A stretch of 64,000 nucleotides of DNA from Methylacidimicrobium fagopyrum (lineage in GTDB: Bacteria; Verrucomicrobiota; Verrucomicrobiia; Limisphaerales; UBA11358). The stretch is taken from NCBI GenBank assembly GCA_026225255.1, contig JAMFSJ010000035.1, positions 1 to 64,000 of the forward strand, in the 5' to 3' direction. Every line of letters starts with the position of its first letter. Positions within the stretch are counted from its first letter, which is position 1. Under the pieces are notes generated by a model, which saw only the letters and a list, made by a program, of their open reading frames with translations, had not been told where the DNA came from and searched no databases. The position numbers and the translations under genes were made by a program. Below are positions 16,441 through 27,305 of this stretch, in pieces.

Positions 16441-16502
16441 GACGGCGTTGGGAAATGGATTTTAACTTTTCGCGCCTTTGCTTCTCGGCGCCTTTGCGTT
16501 AA

Positions 16503-18989
<2,487 letters not shown>

Positions 18990-19011
18990 GCTGAAGTTGC
19001 CTGTTTTTGAA

Positions 19012-19200
19012 AGCCGGGCTTGCCTTGTCCCAAAGGGACAACTGGAAATTAGCCCGGCACATCGTGCCGGGATTGAGTCGCATCACATAATCCGTCCTGA
19101 CGGGACGGTGGAAAATCCGACTTAATCCAATGTCCCTTGCGGGACTAAATTATTTACGGGATTATTCCAGCCACGTCGTAGCTGGCTAATTTCCAGTGCC
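19012..19200. repeat. Cluster of short palindromes between ligA and thiE
   Basis: About 190 bp non-coding. It contains several small inverted repeats: GTCCCAAAGGGAC, CCGGCAC..GTGCCGG, CGTCCTGACGGGACG, GTCCCTTGCGGGAC. A long-range pair, CTGGAAATTAGCC (about 19040) against GGCTAATTTCCAG (about 19183), encloses them. It looks like a composite repeat and may also end transcription of the two convergent genes. Confidence 0.65.
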
Positions 19201-19222
19201 GCGCTGCGGCATTTTCTGCGCC

Positions 19223-19861
19223 CTACGCCAGTTTCTGGCGGAATTCGGCGCAGGCTTTCGCCACATCTGGCGCATTGAGAATGGCGGAGACGACGCAGAT
19301 GCGGGTCGCACCGACCGCCAGAACATCATCAATTGTCTGCAAATTAATTCCGCCGATGGCGAACCACGGAACGGTTGCGTGAGCCGCAGCCCAGCGGACA
19401 TATTCGAGCGTCACGGGCTTGGCGGTCGGTTTGGTGCCGGTGGCGTAGATCGGACCGATGGCGATATAATCGGCACCGGCGTCGAGCGCGCGTTGAGCTT
19501 GCGCGGGCGCGTGGGTGGATAAACCAATTTTTAGTTTTGAATTTTTAGTTTTAAGTTCGGAAACGTGCGTGTAGCCCGCATCAAAAAAATCTTCCTGACC
19601 CAAATGGCATATGTCTGCGCCGATTTCGTCGGCAATATCCAAATGGTCGTTGATGACGAACCCGACGTTCGCGCGCTGGATGATCGGTGAAATTTTTTCG
19701 GCGAGGCGACGGATTTCGTCGGCCGTGGAATTTTTGGCGCGGAGTTGAATCAGATCGCTGCCGCCGTCGCAGAGTTGTTGGGCGACGAGTTCGGGCGCGC
19801 GGCCATGCAGATAGGCCGTGTCTACGAAGGTATAAAGTTTGCAATCCGCGAGCGGTTTCAC
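19223..19861 (-). CDS. thiE: Thiamine-phosphate synthase
   Basis: 212 aa TIM barrel. It shows QLRAKN (substrate phosphate side), INDHLDIADEIGADICHLGQED (the usual IND..DLA..GADGVHLGQ.D), GLSTH, DYIAIGPIYATGTKP and FAIGGI, all hallmarks of ThiE, which joins the pyrimidine (HMP-PP) and thiazole phosphates. Residues 102-112 carry a Lys/Asn/Ser-rich insert (LKTKNSKLKI) from an AT-rich stretch at 19525-19557, matching inserts in two other genes here. No other thiamine gene is nearby. It converges with ligA across a repeat cluster. Confidence 0.93.
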   Translation of the reverse strand: MKPLADCKLYTFVDTAYLHGRAPELVAQQLCDGGSDLIQLRAKNSTADEIRRLAEKISPIIQRANVGFVINDHLDIADEIGADICHLGQEDFFDAGYTHVSELKTKNSKLKIGLSTHAPAQAQRALDAGADYIAIGPIYATGTKPTAKPVTLEYVRWAAAHATVPWFAIGGINLQTIDDVLAVGATRICVVSAILNAPDVAKACAEFRQKLA

Positions 19862-19989
19862 GGGGGAATTTTAACCACGAAAGACACGAAAGACACGCAA
19901 CAAAAAATTGGGTCTGGTTGGGCGTGCGCGGACACGTCGCGGCACTCCCAATGGGATGTCAGTGTTGGCTCGCGTCACCCAGATAAAAT

Positions 19990-21024
19990 TCATCGGGTTT
20001 TTTCAAACAGCATTCGCCAAAACCATTCGTTATGGGTGGCCACGGCAAGCAGCGGATTTTGCAGCCCGGGCGTGAGCAGCAGGCGTTGTATCCATTTGGC
20101 CCACACGAGGCGACGGGCGAAGGTTTCGTCGCAGCGTTGCGAGATTTTTTGGCGGGCGACGTTCCAAGAGGTTTCTCCGCGACTCCAGGCGGCGAGCGGT
20201 TCAATTGCCAGCTCCGCGGATTCAAAGGCCATGGACATGCCGTTGCCAGTCACGGGCGGAATCATGGTGATGGCGTCGCCAATACAAATTTCGGCGCGTA
20301 ACACGGCGCGCTGCGGGCGCAAGGAAAGTCCGGCGACGGCGCAAAAAGAATGGGCATTGAACTCCGCGGCGGCGAGGCGTTGATGTAAAGGTGAGCCGAT
20401 TTTTCCGCACAGAATTTCACGCCAGTTTCGGGCGGAGGGATTTTCATCAGCACGTTTTCGAAATAAGCCGCAAACGTTCACTTCGTCCTCATTGAGGCGG
20501 CATAAACCAACGTAACCACGGGGCGAAACGTGCATTTCCAGATCGGCGGCGAGCGAAACCTTTCGGACGTGAACTTTCAATCCAAACCAACGAGTTCCGG
20601 TTTGATTTACGGGGACGCGACGACCGGTGGAGCGGACGATGCCTTCGCCAAACTCGTGGGTAAAGCGTCGGGCTTCGAGCAGTTGACCGCCGAGTTGACG
20701 GAATTTTTCGGCAAGGCTGTTGTCCAAAACAAAACGTGAAAGGCAAAGGGCGGGCTCAGGCAAAATGCGGGGCGCGGTTGATTTGGTTTCAGAGAAAAAG
20801 GCGACGGTGCGGGCGATATTTGCGGGTTCGAGCTCGGCTTGCAAGCCAAGCCGCGTGAGGGCGGCCTGGCCGCGGCCGCTGATGAATTCGCCGCAAACAC
20901 GATGGCGCGGATAATTTCCAGCTTCAAAAATCGTGACGGGAATTTCCTTTTTTCGCAACGCGATTCCCAATGTCAATCCCGCCAAACCGCCGCCGACAAT
21001 CGTAATGGGTTTGAGCGTGGGCAT
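19990..21024 (-). CDS. FAD-dependent oxidoreductase (geranylgeranyl-reductase/monooxygenase type)
   Basis: 344 aa from the ATG at 21024, just after the upstream methyltransferase stop; a frame 21 bp longer overlaps that gene. FAD-binding GGGLAG is at 11-16, followed by FEAGNYPRHRVCGEFISGRG, and the late FAD motif CIGDAITMIPPVTGNGMSMAFESAELAIEPL. This is the class that includes geranylgeranyl reductases and aromatic hydroxylases. As third gene after a type III polyketide synthase and a methyltransferase it could hydroxylate a resorcinol ring to a quinone, as SrsC does in Streptomyces. That role is inferred from gene order. Confidence 0.85.
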   Translation of the reverse strand: MPTLKPITIVGGGLAGLTLGIALRKKEIPVTIFEAGNYPRHRVCGEFISGRGQAALTRLGLQAELEPANIARTVAFFSETKSTAPRILPEPALCLSRFVLDNSLAEKFRQLGGQLLEARRFTHEFGEGIVRSTGRRVPVNQTGTRWFGLKVHVRKVSLAADLEMHVSPRGYVGLCRLNEDEVNVCGLFRKRADENPSARNWREILCGKIGSPLHQRLAAAEFNAHSFCAVAGLSLRPQRAVLRAEICIGDAITMIPPVTGNGMSMAFESAELAIEPLAAWSRGETSWNVARQKISQRCDETFARRLVWAKWIQRLLLTPGLQNPLLAVATHNEWFWRMLFEKTR

Positions 21025-21025
21025 G

Positions 21026-21709
21026 CTATTTGATCCGTCGCGCAATGAAGAGATGACTGAAAAGACCGGCGCGGTGTTCGGTTAATTCCCAGTTTATTTT
21101 GTCCGGCCACAAAGCCGAAAGTTCCCGGCCGGAAAATCCGGCGTGCACGCTGATTGCCGCGTCGTGTTGCGTGACGGAATTGCAACCGATCGCCCACAAC
21201 AGGTTGCTGAAAAGCAGCGGCAAACGTGCCCGGCGCGGTTCCAGCGCAATAAATACTTTTGCACGACGGGAAATCACGCCGAGCAATTCAGTCAGACGCA
21301 GATTGTCAAAATGATGCAGGAACAGATTGGCGACCACGATTTCAGTCGGGATAGGCGGCCAATCAAAAACGTCGGCGATGATGGCTTCTGCAGGCCAGCC
21401 CAGCCTTGCGAAGGCCGCGAGTGTTTCCGCAGAAATATTTTCCTGCCGATCGAGCAAAGTGACCGTCATGTTCGGCCAATGTGACGAAATTTTTTGCGCG
21501 ACGCGGAGTAAAAATCTGCCATCGCCCGCGCCGAGCTCGGTGATTTGCTTGAGCGTGTGACCGGCTAAATTATCTTCCAATGCGCGCGCAATGATGGTGG
21601 AGTTGCCCATCAGCTTATTCACGCGACGCAAATCACGGCGTGAGCGGATCGCCAGCGGATCATCCGGCGGCAATACGTCAAGCAGCTCGGCTTGGACGCG
21701 GCGTTTCAT
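21026..21709 (-). CDS. Class I SAM-dependent methyltransferase of the polyketide operon
   Basis: 227 aa from the ATG at 21709, which overlaps the stop of the upstream gene (ATGA). Residues 55-75 give motif I, ITELGAGDGRFLLRVA. Motif II (VTLLDRQ) and the later VVANLFLHHF follow, and the C-terminus ends with the usual beta hairpin (LFSHLFIARRIK). The substrate is unknown. Position between a type III polyketide synthase and a flavoprotein suggests O- or C-methylation of the polyketide product. The longer frame to 21775 lies within the synthase gene and is rejected. Confidence 0.85.
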   Translation of the reverse strand: MKRRVQAELLDVLPPDDPLAIRSRRDLRRVNKLMGNSTIIARALEDNLAGHTLKQITELGAGDGRFLLRVAQKISSHWPNMTVTLLDRQENISAETLAAFARLGWPAEAIIADVFDWPPIPTEIVVANLFLHHFDNLRLTELLGVISRRAKVFIALEPRRARLPLLFSNLLWAIGCNSVTQHDAAISVHAGFSGRELSALWPDKINWELTEHRAGLFSHLFIARRIK

Positions 21710-22770
21710 GCGTGGCTCACTTCTAAAATTGCGCCGTGACAACTGAAACCGGCCCCGAATGCAGACATCCACCACAGGCCGTCGGGAACGGTGTCGCGCA
21801 AGGCGCGTTCGAGCACAAAATAAACAGTCGGGCTGCTAATGTTGCCAAATTCGCGCAGCACGGCAGAACTGTGGCGCACATCGGCTTCGCTCAAATCCAA
21901 CTTATCGCGCAAGGCGAGAATCACGTCGCGACCGCCGGTGTGCAAAATCCAGCCGGTGATCTGTTCGCGCTTTAGGTCGGCGGCAGCGAGCGAATCGAAA
22001 AATAATTTTGCGGCGATCTCGCTGGCAACTTGTGGCACTTGCGGTAATAAAATATTCCGCAACATTCCGTTTTTATGGCCGAAGCGAAGGGTATCGCGTT
22101 CGGCGGTCACGAGTTCTGACGCGGCAAATTTCCATTCCACACGGCGGCGGTTGGGCAACGGTTGATGAGATAAAACCGCCGCGCCCGCGCCATCGGCAAA
22201 CAAACAGGCGCTGATCAAAACGCCGGCATCGTCATCGAGAAAAAAAGCCGCGCTGCAAACTTCGACGCAGATGGAGAGAACTTTTTTGGCGCGACCGGCG
22301 GTCAGAATGGATTCTGCCGTGCGCAAATTCGGCAAAGCCGCACCGCAGCCTTGACCGACCAGATCGAGGGTAAAAATATCGGGCCGCAGACCAAGCTGTT
22401 CGCTGACATAGCTGGTCAGGCCGGGACATAAGTAACCGGTGCACGTGCTGATGATGACAGCGTCCATTTCGTGCGCGGCGCAACTAGCGTCTGCCAATGC
22501 CCGCCGCGCCGCAGCGGTGGCGAGCGCCGGCGCGTGTTTGGTAAAGCGAGCCTGCAGGGCATCGGGAGTTTGATCGAAAATTTCCTCGAACGGATCCAAC
22601 GCCAGATGACGCGCATCAATACCGTTGTTACCGCATAGCACTTTTTTGAGGATGGCTTGGGAGCGTGGTTTCAGTTGCGAAATCTGGGGCAAGTTTTTCA
22701 CGGCTTCCCAACTGTCGCGCTGGGCGTAGCGTTGGGGCGGCGTGGCGGTGCCGAGTCCGACAATAAACAT
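21706..22770 (-). CDS. Type III polyketide synthase (chalcone/stilbene synthase family)
   Basis: 354 aa from the ATG at 22770 (MFIVGLGTATPP), which gives the normal N-terminus; 25 extra residues upstream look unreal. Catalytic triad: Cys142 in VGQGCGAALPNL, His277 in HTGGRD and Asn310 in FGNISSP. The C-terminal GFG-like loop reads SAFGAGFSCHG. Such enzymes condense malonyl-CoA on an acyl starter to give pyrones, resorcinols or phloroglucinols. The operon order (synthase, methyltransferase, flavoprotein) parallels srsABC for methylated phenolic lipids and quinones. The product here is inferred only. Confidence 0.95.
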   Translation of the reverse strand: MFIVGLGTATPPQRYAQRDSWEAVKNLPQISQLKPRSQAILKKVLCGNNGIDARHLALDPFEEIFDQTPDALQARFTKHAPALATAAARRALADASCAAHEMDAVIISTCTGYLCPGLTSYVSEQLGLRPDIFTLDLVGQGCGAALPNLRTAESILTAGRAKKVLSICVEVCSAAFFLDDDAGVLISACLFADGAGAAVLSHQPLPNRRRVEWKFAASELVTAERDTLRFGHKNGMLRNILLPQVPQVASEIAAKLFFDSLAAADLKREQITGWILHTGGRDVILALRDKLDLSEADVRHSSAVLREFGNISSPTVYFVLERALRDTVPDGLWWMSAFGAGFSCHGAILEVSHA

Positions 22771-22894
22771 AAATGAGACTAACGCGCATTTAAGTCGCAC
22801 GCTACTTTCAATTGGTGAGAGGCGGAACGCGTGGAAATGTTCCAAAGAAAAATGAGGCTTCGGCGCGACGGCGGCTCGCCCCGCTGGAATTTAA

Positions 22895-22931
22895 AATAAA
22901 AAAATGGCGGCGGGAATTTTTCCCCGCCGCC
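22895..22931 (-). terminator. Rho-independent terminator of the phosphofructokinase gene
   Basis: Read on the minus strand, a 9-bp GC stem (22923-22931 with 22906-22914, GGCGGCGGG) is followed by ATTTTTTTATTTT. It lies 17 bp after the stop of the gene at 22948. Confidence 0.85.
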
Positions 22932-22947
22932 GTTCATGCAAAAAGAT

Positions 22948-24237
22948 TTACTTCACGCCGACCAAGTAACCGAAGCGCGTCGCGAATTCGCCCGGCGTCA
23001 CGTTGATGACGGTGGCGAGTTTGCCGAGCTGTTTGGCGTCTTCAAAATCTTCGCGTTCGAGCCGAATCATGTAGGCCTGCGCGCATTCAAACGCTTCGCC
23101 GTCCACGTTGACCTTGCGGTTTTGCATGCGACCGGTCTTTGGATCTAACATATTGTCGAACGGCAGCGGATTCATTTTGCCGTCCACGAAGCTGATGATC
23201 GCACCAAATTTTTCGGCCTCGGGCGAACGCAGAAATTTCACCGCCGCGTAACCGAGATCGCGTGTATATTCGGCGTCGAACGGAATCGGGTCGGCACAAC
23301 GCAATTCGTAGCCAAGATCTTTGTCGATGAACGTCATCTTGATCCCGAGTTTTTCGAGACGTTGCGTGAGAAGTTCTTTCATCAGGCGACCAAATTCAAT
23401 TTCGCCCAAGCGCAGATGGCCGTGGTCGTCGCGAACGACTTTGCCAAAACGTTCCAGCTGGCCGCCGGGCAGCGCGGCGATCAAACCTTTTTCGCCGATG
23501 GATTCGATCAAACCTTCGGCGAGCACGACGAGACCGTAGTTTGAGCCTTCGGCTTTGCGCTTGATGATGGAGCCGATGATGATGTCGCAGACCTCATCCA
23601 CGGTCACTTGGCGGCCGCGAAATTCTTCGGAGATGACGCTGAGCGTGGCGGCGGAAGCTTTGCCGATGCCGAGCGCGAGATGACCGGCGGCGCGGCCCAT
23701 GCTGATGATGAGATACCAACGCGACGTCGTGCGCGCGTCTTCCATCAAATTGCGAACGATCTGCACGCCATAATGACGCGCCGTTTCGTAGCCGAACGTC
23801 GGGGCGGTGCCGGGCAACGGCAAATCGTTATCAATCGTTTTGGGAACGTGGGCAACTTTGATTTTGCCGCCGCTGCGTTTCGCCACGTGGCTGGCGGAAA
23901 AAGCCGTGTCATCGCCGCCGATGGTCACAAGCGCGGTGATACCGAGTTTTTCGAACACGGTGAATATATTTTTCATCGCCTCTTCCGACTTGGTCGGATT
24001 CGTGCGCGCGGTGCCAAGAATGGAACCACCTTTGATGTGAATATCCTTCACATCGCGGATGGACAATGGCTTGATCTGCGTCGTGTCGCCCGCCGAAAGG
24101 TGTTTGAAACCGTCGCGAAAACCAATGATTTCGTAACCTTGGTTGATGCCTTCGATCGTGGCTGCGGCGATGACGCCATTGAGTCCGGGAGCCGGACCGC
24201 CGCCCACCAAAATTCCCAATCTGCCTTTATTAATCAT
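22948..24237 (-). CDS. 6-phosphofructokinase, pyrophosphate-dependent type
   Basis: 429 aa. The N-terminus ILVGGGPAPGLNGVI is the PFK nucleotide/phosphate loop. The residues that mark PPi rather than ATP use are present: GGDDT (Asp pair) and PKTIDND (Lys where ATP enzymes have Gly). The FGYETARHYG helix and SMGRAAGHLALGIG fructose-phosphate site follow. PPi-PFK works in both glycolysis and gluconeogenesis in the cytosol. It is a single gene with a clear terminator. Phosphoryl donor is inferred from these residues, so sedoheptulose phosphate as an alternative substrate cannot be excluded. Confidence 0.9.
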   Translation of the reverse strand: MINKGRLGILVGGGPAPGLNGVIAAATIEGINQGYEIIGFRDGFKHLSAGDTTQIKPLSIRDVKDIHIKGGSILGTARTNPTKSEEAMKNIFTVFEKLGITALVTIGGDDTAFSASHVAKRSGGKIKVAHVPKTIDNDLPLPGTAPTFGYETARHYGVQIVRNLMEDARTTSRWYLIISMGRAAGHLALGIGKASAATLSVISEEFRGRQVTVDEVCDIIIGSIIKRKAEGSNYGLVVLAEGLIESIGEKGLIAALPGGQLERFGKVVRDDHGHLRLGEIEFGRLMKELLTQRLEKLGIKMTFIDKDLGYELRCADPIPFDAEYTRDLGYAAVKFLRSPEAEKFGAIISFVDGKMNPLPFDNMLDPKTGRMQNRKVNVDGEAFECAQAYMIRLEREDFEDAKQLGKLATVINVTPGEFATRFGYLVGVK

Positions 24238-24343
24238 GTGTTTCCCTAAAAGTTAAGTTGATGGCTACAAGGACGGTTCAGCATTGCACAATCATCTAAA
24301 ATTTCAATTTCATTCTTCCGCGACAAAATCCACAATTCACAAA

Positions 24344-24889
24344 ATGCAACGCGCTGTGTTTCTGGATCGCGATGGCACGCTCATCGCTGAAAAAAATTAT
24401 CTGCACCGGATCGAAGACGTGGAAATTTTCCCCGGCGCGGCGGCGGCATTGAAAAAATTGGCGGACGCGGGCTTCAAACTATTTATCGTTACGAATCAAT
24501 CCGGCATCGGGCGCGGCTACTTCACCCTTGCCGACGCCGAAAACGTGAATGAATTTCTCGGCAGCGAATTGAATCGCGACGGCATTCGCTTCGAAAAAAT
24601 TTATATCGCACCCGAAGCGCCCGACCAGCCGAGCCGTGGACGCAAACCATCGCCGCAGTTTTTATTTGATGCGCGCGATGAGTTTGATTTGGATTTGGCG
24701 CAGAGTTTTATGGTCGGCGACAAATTAATTGATCTAGAATGCGGCTGGAATGCGGGCGTAAAAAAAAGTATTTTAGTCCGCACCGGTTACGGCGCAAAAC
24801 AAGAAGGTGAATCGGCGGGAGAACTGAAAAACGCCGTGGTTGTGGATAGTTTGACGGGGGTGGCGGAAGCGATTTTAAATTCTAAATAA
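24344..24889 (+). CDS. HAD-IIIA phosphatase, GmhB-like
   Basis: 181 aa from the ATG at 24344; the upstream TTG at 24284 only adds a non-conserved leader. HAD motif I is FLDRDGTLI, motif II is VTNQSGIGRGYF, and motif IV is FMVGDKLIDLECGWNAGVK. IAPEAPDQPSRGRKPSPQ holds the region where GmhB enzymes have zinc Cys residues, but no Cys is present in it. GmhB removes the 7-phosphate of D,D-heptose 1,7-bisphosphate in LPS core synthesis; histidinol phosphatase is a close relative. The missing zinc Cys makes the substrate uncertain. glmS follows 71 bp downstream. Confidence 0.85.
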   Translation: MQRAVFLDRDGTLIAEKNYLHRIEDVEIFPGAAAALKKLADAGFKLFIVTNQSGIGRGYFTLADAENVNEFLGSELNRDGIRFEKIYIAPEAPDQPSRGRKPSPQFLFDARDEFDLDLAQSFMVGDKLIDLECGWNAGVKKSILVRTGYGAKQEGESAGELKNAVVVDSLTGVAEAILNSK

Positions 24890-24960
24890 ATCGCAGATGA
24901 TGCAGATTTTTTATCTGCGGAAATCAGTGTAATCAGCGGGCAAGTTTATTTGATAACTTT

Positions 24961-26826
24961 ATGTGCGGAATCATTGGCTACGTCGGAAAAAAATCGGCTT
25001 CACCCATTCTGCTCGAAGGGTTGCGGCGCTTGGAATATCGCGGTTACGATAGCGCGGGCGTGGCCGTGCTGGATAAAACCCAGCTGGTTGTCCGCAAGAA
25101 ACTCGGCAAAATTGACGAAGGTATCGCGCGACTTTTAAAGAGTGAACCGGTCGTCGGCAGTCTCGGCATCGCGCACACACGTTGGGCGACGCATGGGGTT
25201 CCGGCCGATAAAAATTCGCATCCGCATTTTGACCAATCGGAAAAAATCGCCGTCGTCCATAACGGCGTCATTGAAAATTATGACGCGATCAAACAGAAAT
25301 TGATCCGCGCCGGTCACAAGTTTAAATCCGATACCGACACCGAAGTGCTTGCGCATCTGATCGGCGAACATTATCTGAAATCCAAAAGCGGAAAGCGGAA
25401 AACAGAAAGCGGAAATGAATTGGCCCAAGCCGTTTCCGATGCGTTGCGCGAAGTGATCGGCACTTATGGGCTCGCGGTGATTTGCACGGATTTTCCAGAC
25501 ACCATCATCGGGGCGCGCCGCGGTTCGCCGCTCATTATCGGCCTCGGTAAAGACGAAAATTTTCTCTCCAGCGACGCAAATGCCATTGTCGCACACACGA
25601 AAAAAGTCGTTTATCTGAACGACTACGACGTCGCGACGATCACGCCGGAACGTTTTGACGTCACGAATCTCGGCACGGACACGGCGAACGTCCAGATCAG
25701 CAATCTCGAATTTTCGCAAGAGGATGCGGCGCGCGGCAAACACGCGCACTTCATGCTCAAGGAAATTTACGAGCAGCCGCAAACGGTGGCGAACGCGTTG
25801 CGCGGTCGTCTGGATTTTGAAGGTGCGACCGCGAAGTTCGGCGGTTTGAACATGACGCCCGCCGAGTTGCGTGGCATTGATCGTATCGTCATCGCCGCGA
25901 GCGGAACGAGCTGGCACGCGGCGCTCGTTGGCGAATATCTCATCGAGGAACTCGCGCAACTGCCGGTTGAAGTCGAGTTCGCTCACGAATTTTGCTATCG
26001 CAATTGTCCGCTCGAAAAAAACACCGTGCTGCTCGTCCTCTCACAATCCGGAGAGACGGCCGATACGCTCGCGGCCTTGCGCGAGGCTAAGCGACGCGGT
26101 CATCGCGCGCTCGCCATCATCAATGTCGTCGGCAGCACCATCGCGCGTGAATCCGATGGCGGCATTTATATGCACGCCGGCCCGGAGATCGGCGTCGCTT
26201 CGACGAAAGCCTTTGTTTCCACGCTTTCTATTCTCACCTTGCTCGCGATTCACCTGGGCCGGATGCGCCAACTTTCCGCCAAACGCGCCCTGGAAATTTT
26301 GCACGCGCTCGAAGCGTTGCCAAAACAGATCGAAAAAATTATCGCGCAAAACCACACGATAAAAAAAGTCGCCAAAAAATATGCGCAGGCGGATGATTTC
26401 TTTTTTCTCGGACGCGGCTACACGTTTCCCATCGCGTTGGAAGGCGCGCTGAAGCTGAAGGAAATTTCTTACATCCACGCCGAAGGTTATTCCGCCGCCG
26501 AAATGAAACACGGGCCGATCGCGCTCATTGACGACAAAACGCCGACGGTTTTTCTCGTGCCCCAAGATGCGATGTATGAAAAAACGTTGGCCAATCTCGC
26601 GATGATCCGGGCGCGCAAAGGCCCGATCATCGCGCTCGCGACGGAAGGCGATCAAGGCATCAAGCGCGTGGCGGACGATGTAATCTATCTGCCGAAAACG
26701 CTCGATCTGCTGAACCCGATTCTCGCGACCGTGCCGTTGCAATTATTCGCGTATCACATCGCCCTCGCGCGTGGCTGCGACGTGGATAAGCCGCGTAATC
26801 TGGCGAAGAGCGTGACGGTGGAATGA
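24961..26826 (+). CDS. glmS: Glutamine--fructose-6-phosphate aminotransferase
   Basis: 621 aa. Cys2 (MCGIIGYVG) is the N-terminal nucleophile of the glutaminase domain, with RWATHG near 79-84. Two SIS domains follow (AASGTSWHAAL, SQSGETADTLAALR; LGRGYTFPIALEGALKLKE), and the C-terminus LAKSVTVE is diagnostic. It makes glucosamine-6-phosphate, the entry to peptidoglycan and LPS amino sugars. Residues about 141-152 (KSKSGKRKTESGN) look like an insert from a purine-rich repeat. No glmS ribozyme was recognised upstream; the 71-bp leader contains only a weak GCAGAT/ATCTGC stem. Confidence 0.98.
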   Translation: MCGIIGYVGKKSASPILLEGLRRLEYRGYDSAGVAVLDKTQLVVRKKLGKIDEGIARLLKSEPVVGSLGIAHTRWATHGVPADKNSHPHFDQSEKIAVVHNGVIENYDAIKQKLIRAGHKFKSDTDTEVLAHLIGEHYLKSKSGKRKTESGNELAQAVSDALREVIGTYGLAVICTDFPDTIIGARRGSPLIIGLGKDENFLSSDANAIVAHTKKVVYLNDYDVATITPERFDVTNLGTDTANVQISNLEFSQEDAARGKHAHFMLKEIYEQPQTVANALRGRLDFEGATAKFGGLNMTPAELRGIDRIVIAASGTSWHAALVGEYLIEELAQLPVEVEFAHEFCYRNCPLEKNTVLLVLSQSGETADTLAALREAKRRGHRALAIINVVGSTIARESDGGIYMHAGPEIGVASTKAFVSTLSILTLLAIHLGRMRQLSAKRALEILHALEALPKQIEKIIAQNHTIKKVAKKYAQADDFFFLGRGYTFPIALEGALKLKEISYIHAEGYSAAEMKHGPIALIDDKTPTVFLVPQDAMYEKTLANLAMIRARKGPIIALATEGDQGIKRVADDVIYLPKTLDLLNPILATVPLQLFAYHIALARGCDVDKPRNLAKSVTVE

Positions 26827-26888
26827 ACCCTTTGAGCGGATCATTTTTTGTCTAGTTCCGGTTTTTGCTGGCGCCCAGCGGATTGAAT

Positions 26889-26906
26889 CCGCAAGTTAAC
26901 TTGCGG
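26889..26906. promoter_or_regulatory. 18-bp perfect palindrome upstream of a small membrane protein gene
   Basis: CCGCAAGTTAACTTGCGG is fully self-complementary and ends 8 bp before the ATG at 26915. With no loop it is a better protein-binding site than a terminator. Its position also overlaps where a ribosome-binding site would be. Confidence 0.45.
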
Positions 26907-26914
26907 TAATTGCT

Positions 26915-27259
26915 ATGGAAACCACTGATAAAATTGTGGCCGACGCTTTCGATGCGTTGACGTTGAACGAAGTCCAATTGTTGCTCGCGGAAAAACGCAC
27001 GGCGCTCTCGACGTTGCGCACGGGCATCGCCGTCTTTGCGCTGCCGCTGTCCGTCTTGAGCGTGCTCATTGCCACGTCAAAATTTTATCAGATTCAACAG
27101 GTCATCCTCTGGTTGGTGCCGTTGTTGCTGATCAATCTCGGCCTGGTCGTGCTGGGCGTTTATCTCATCACGCGTGCGGTGCGGCACATCCAGCATTACG
27201 ACCGGTTGATTGGCGGCTTGAAACGCAAACACAGCCGGCTCGCGGAACTGCTGGATTGA
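26915..27259 (+). CDS. Small two-helix membrane protein (DUF202-like)
   Basis: 114 aa. Two clear membrane helices, about 36-55 and 63-86, face each other with a short loop (KFYQIQQ). Just before the first helix, AEKRTALSTLRTGIAV resembles the ERTxLAxxRTGIAL motif of DUF202/YidH proteins. The C-terminus is basic and cytosolic (GGLKRKHSRLAELLD). Its function is unknown in the family. It lies between glmS and rdgB on the same strand, with 88 and 46 bp gaps, so co-transcription is possible but not shown. Confidence 0.78.
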   Translation: METTDKIVADAFDALTLNEVQLLLAEKRTALSTLRTGIAVFALPLSVLSVLIATSKFYQIQQVILWLVPLLLINLGLVVLGVYLITRAVRHIQHYDRLIGGLKRKHSRLAELLD

Positions 27260-27305
27260 ACCACGTTTGATTGCGTGAGATTTTCGTAATTGATATTTTG
27301 GCGGC

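Noticed and set aside
24890-24960. Possible glmS ribozyme or riboswitch in the glmS leader
   Set aside because: The leader is only 71 bp, too short for the ribozyme, and holds only a weak stem and a generic repeat phrase.
25135-25986. Long open frame antisense to glmS, and similar ones antisense to ligA (17067-17690), sufS (45842-46702), the esterase (35288-36028) and the OPT gene (62066-62680)
   Set aside because: They arise from high third-position GC in the real gene on the other strand and show no domain or start signal.
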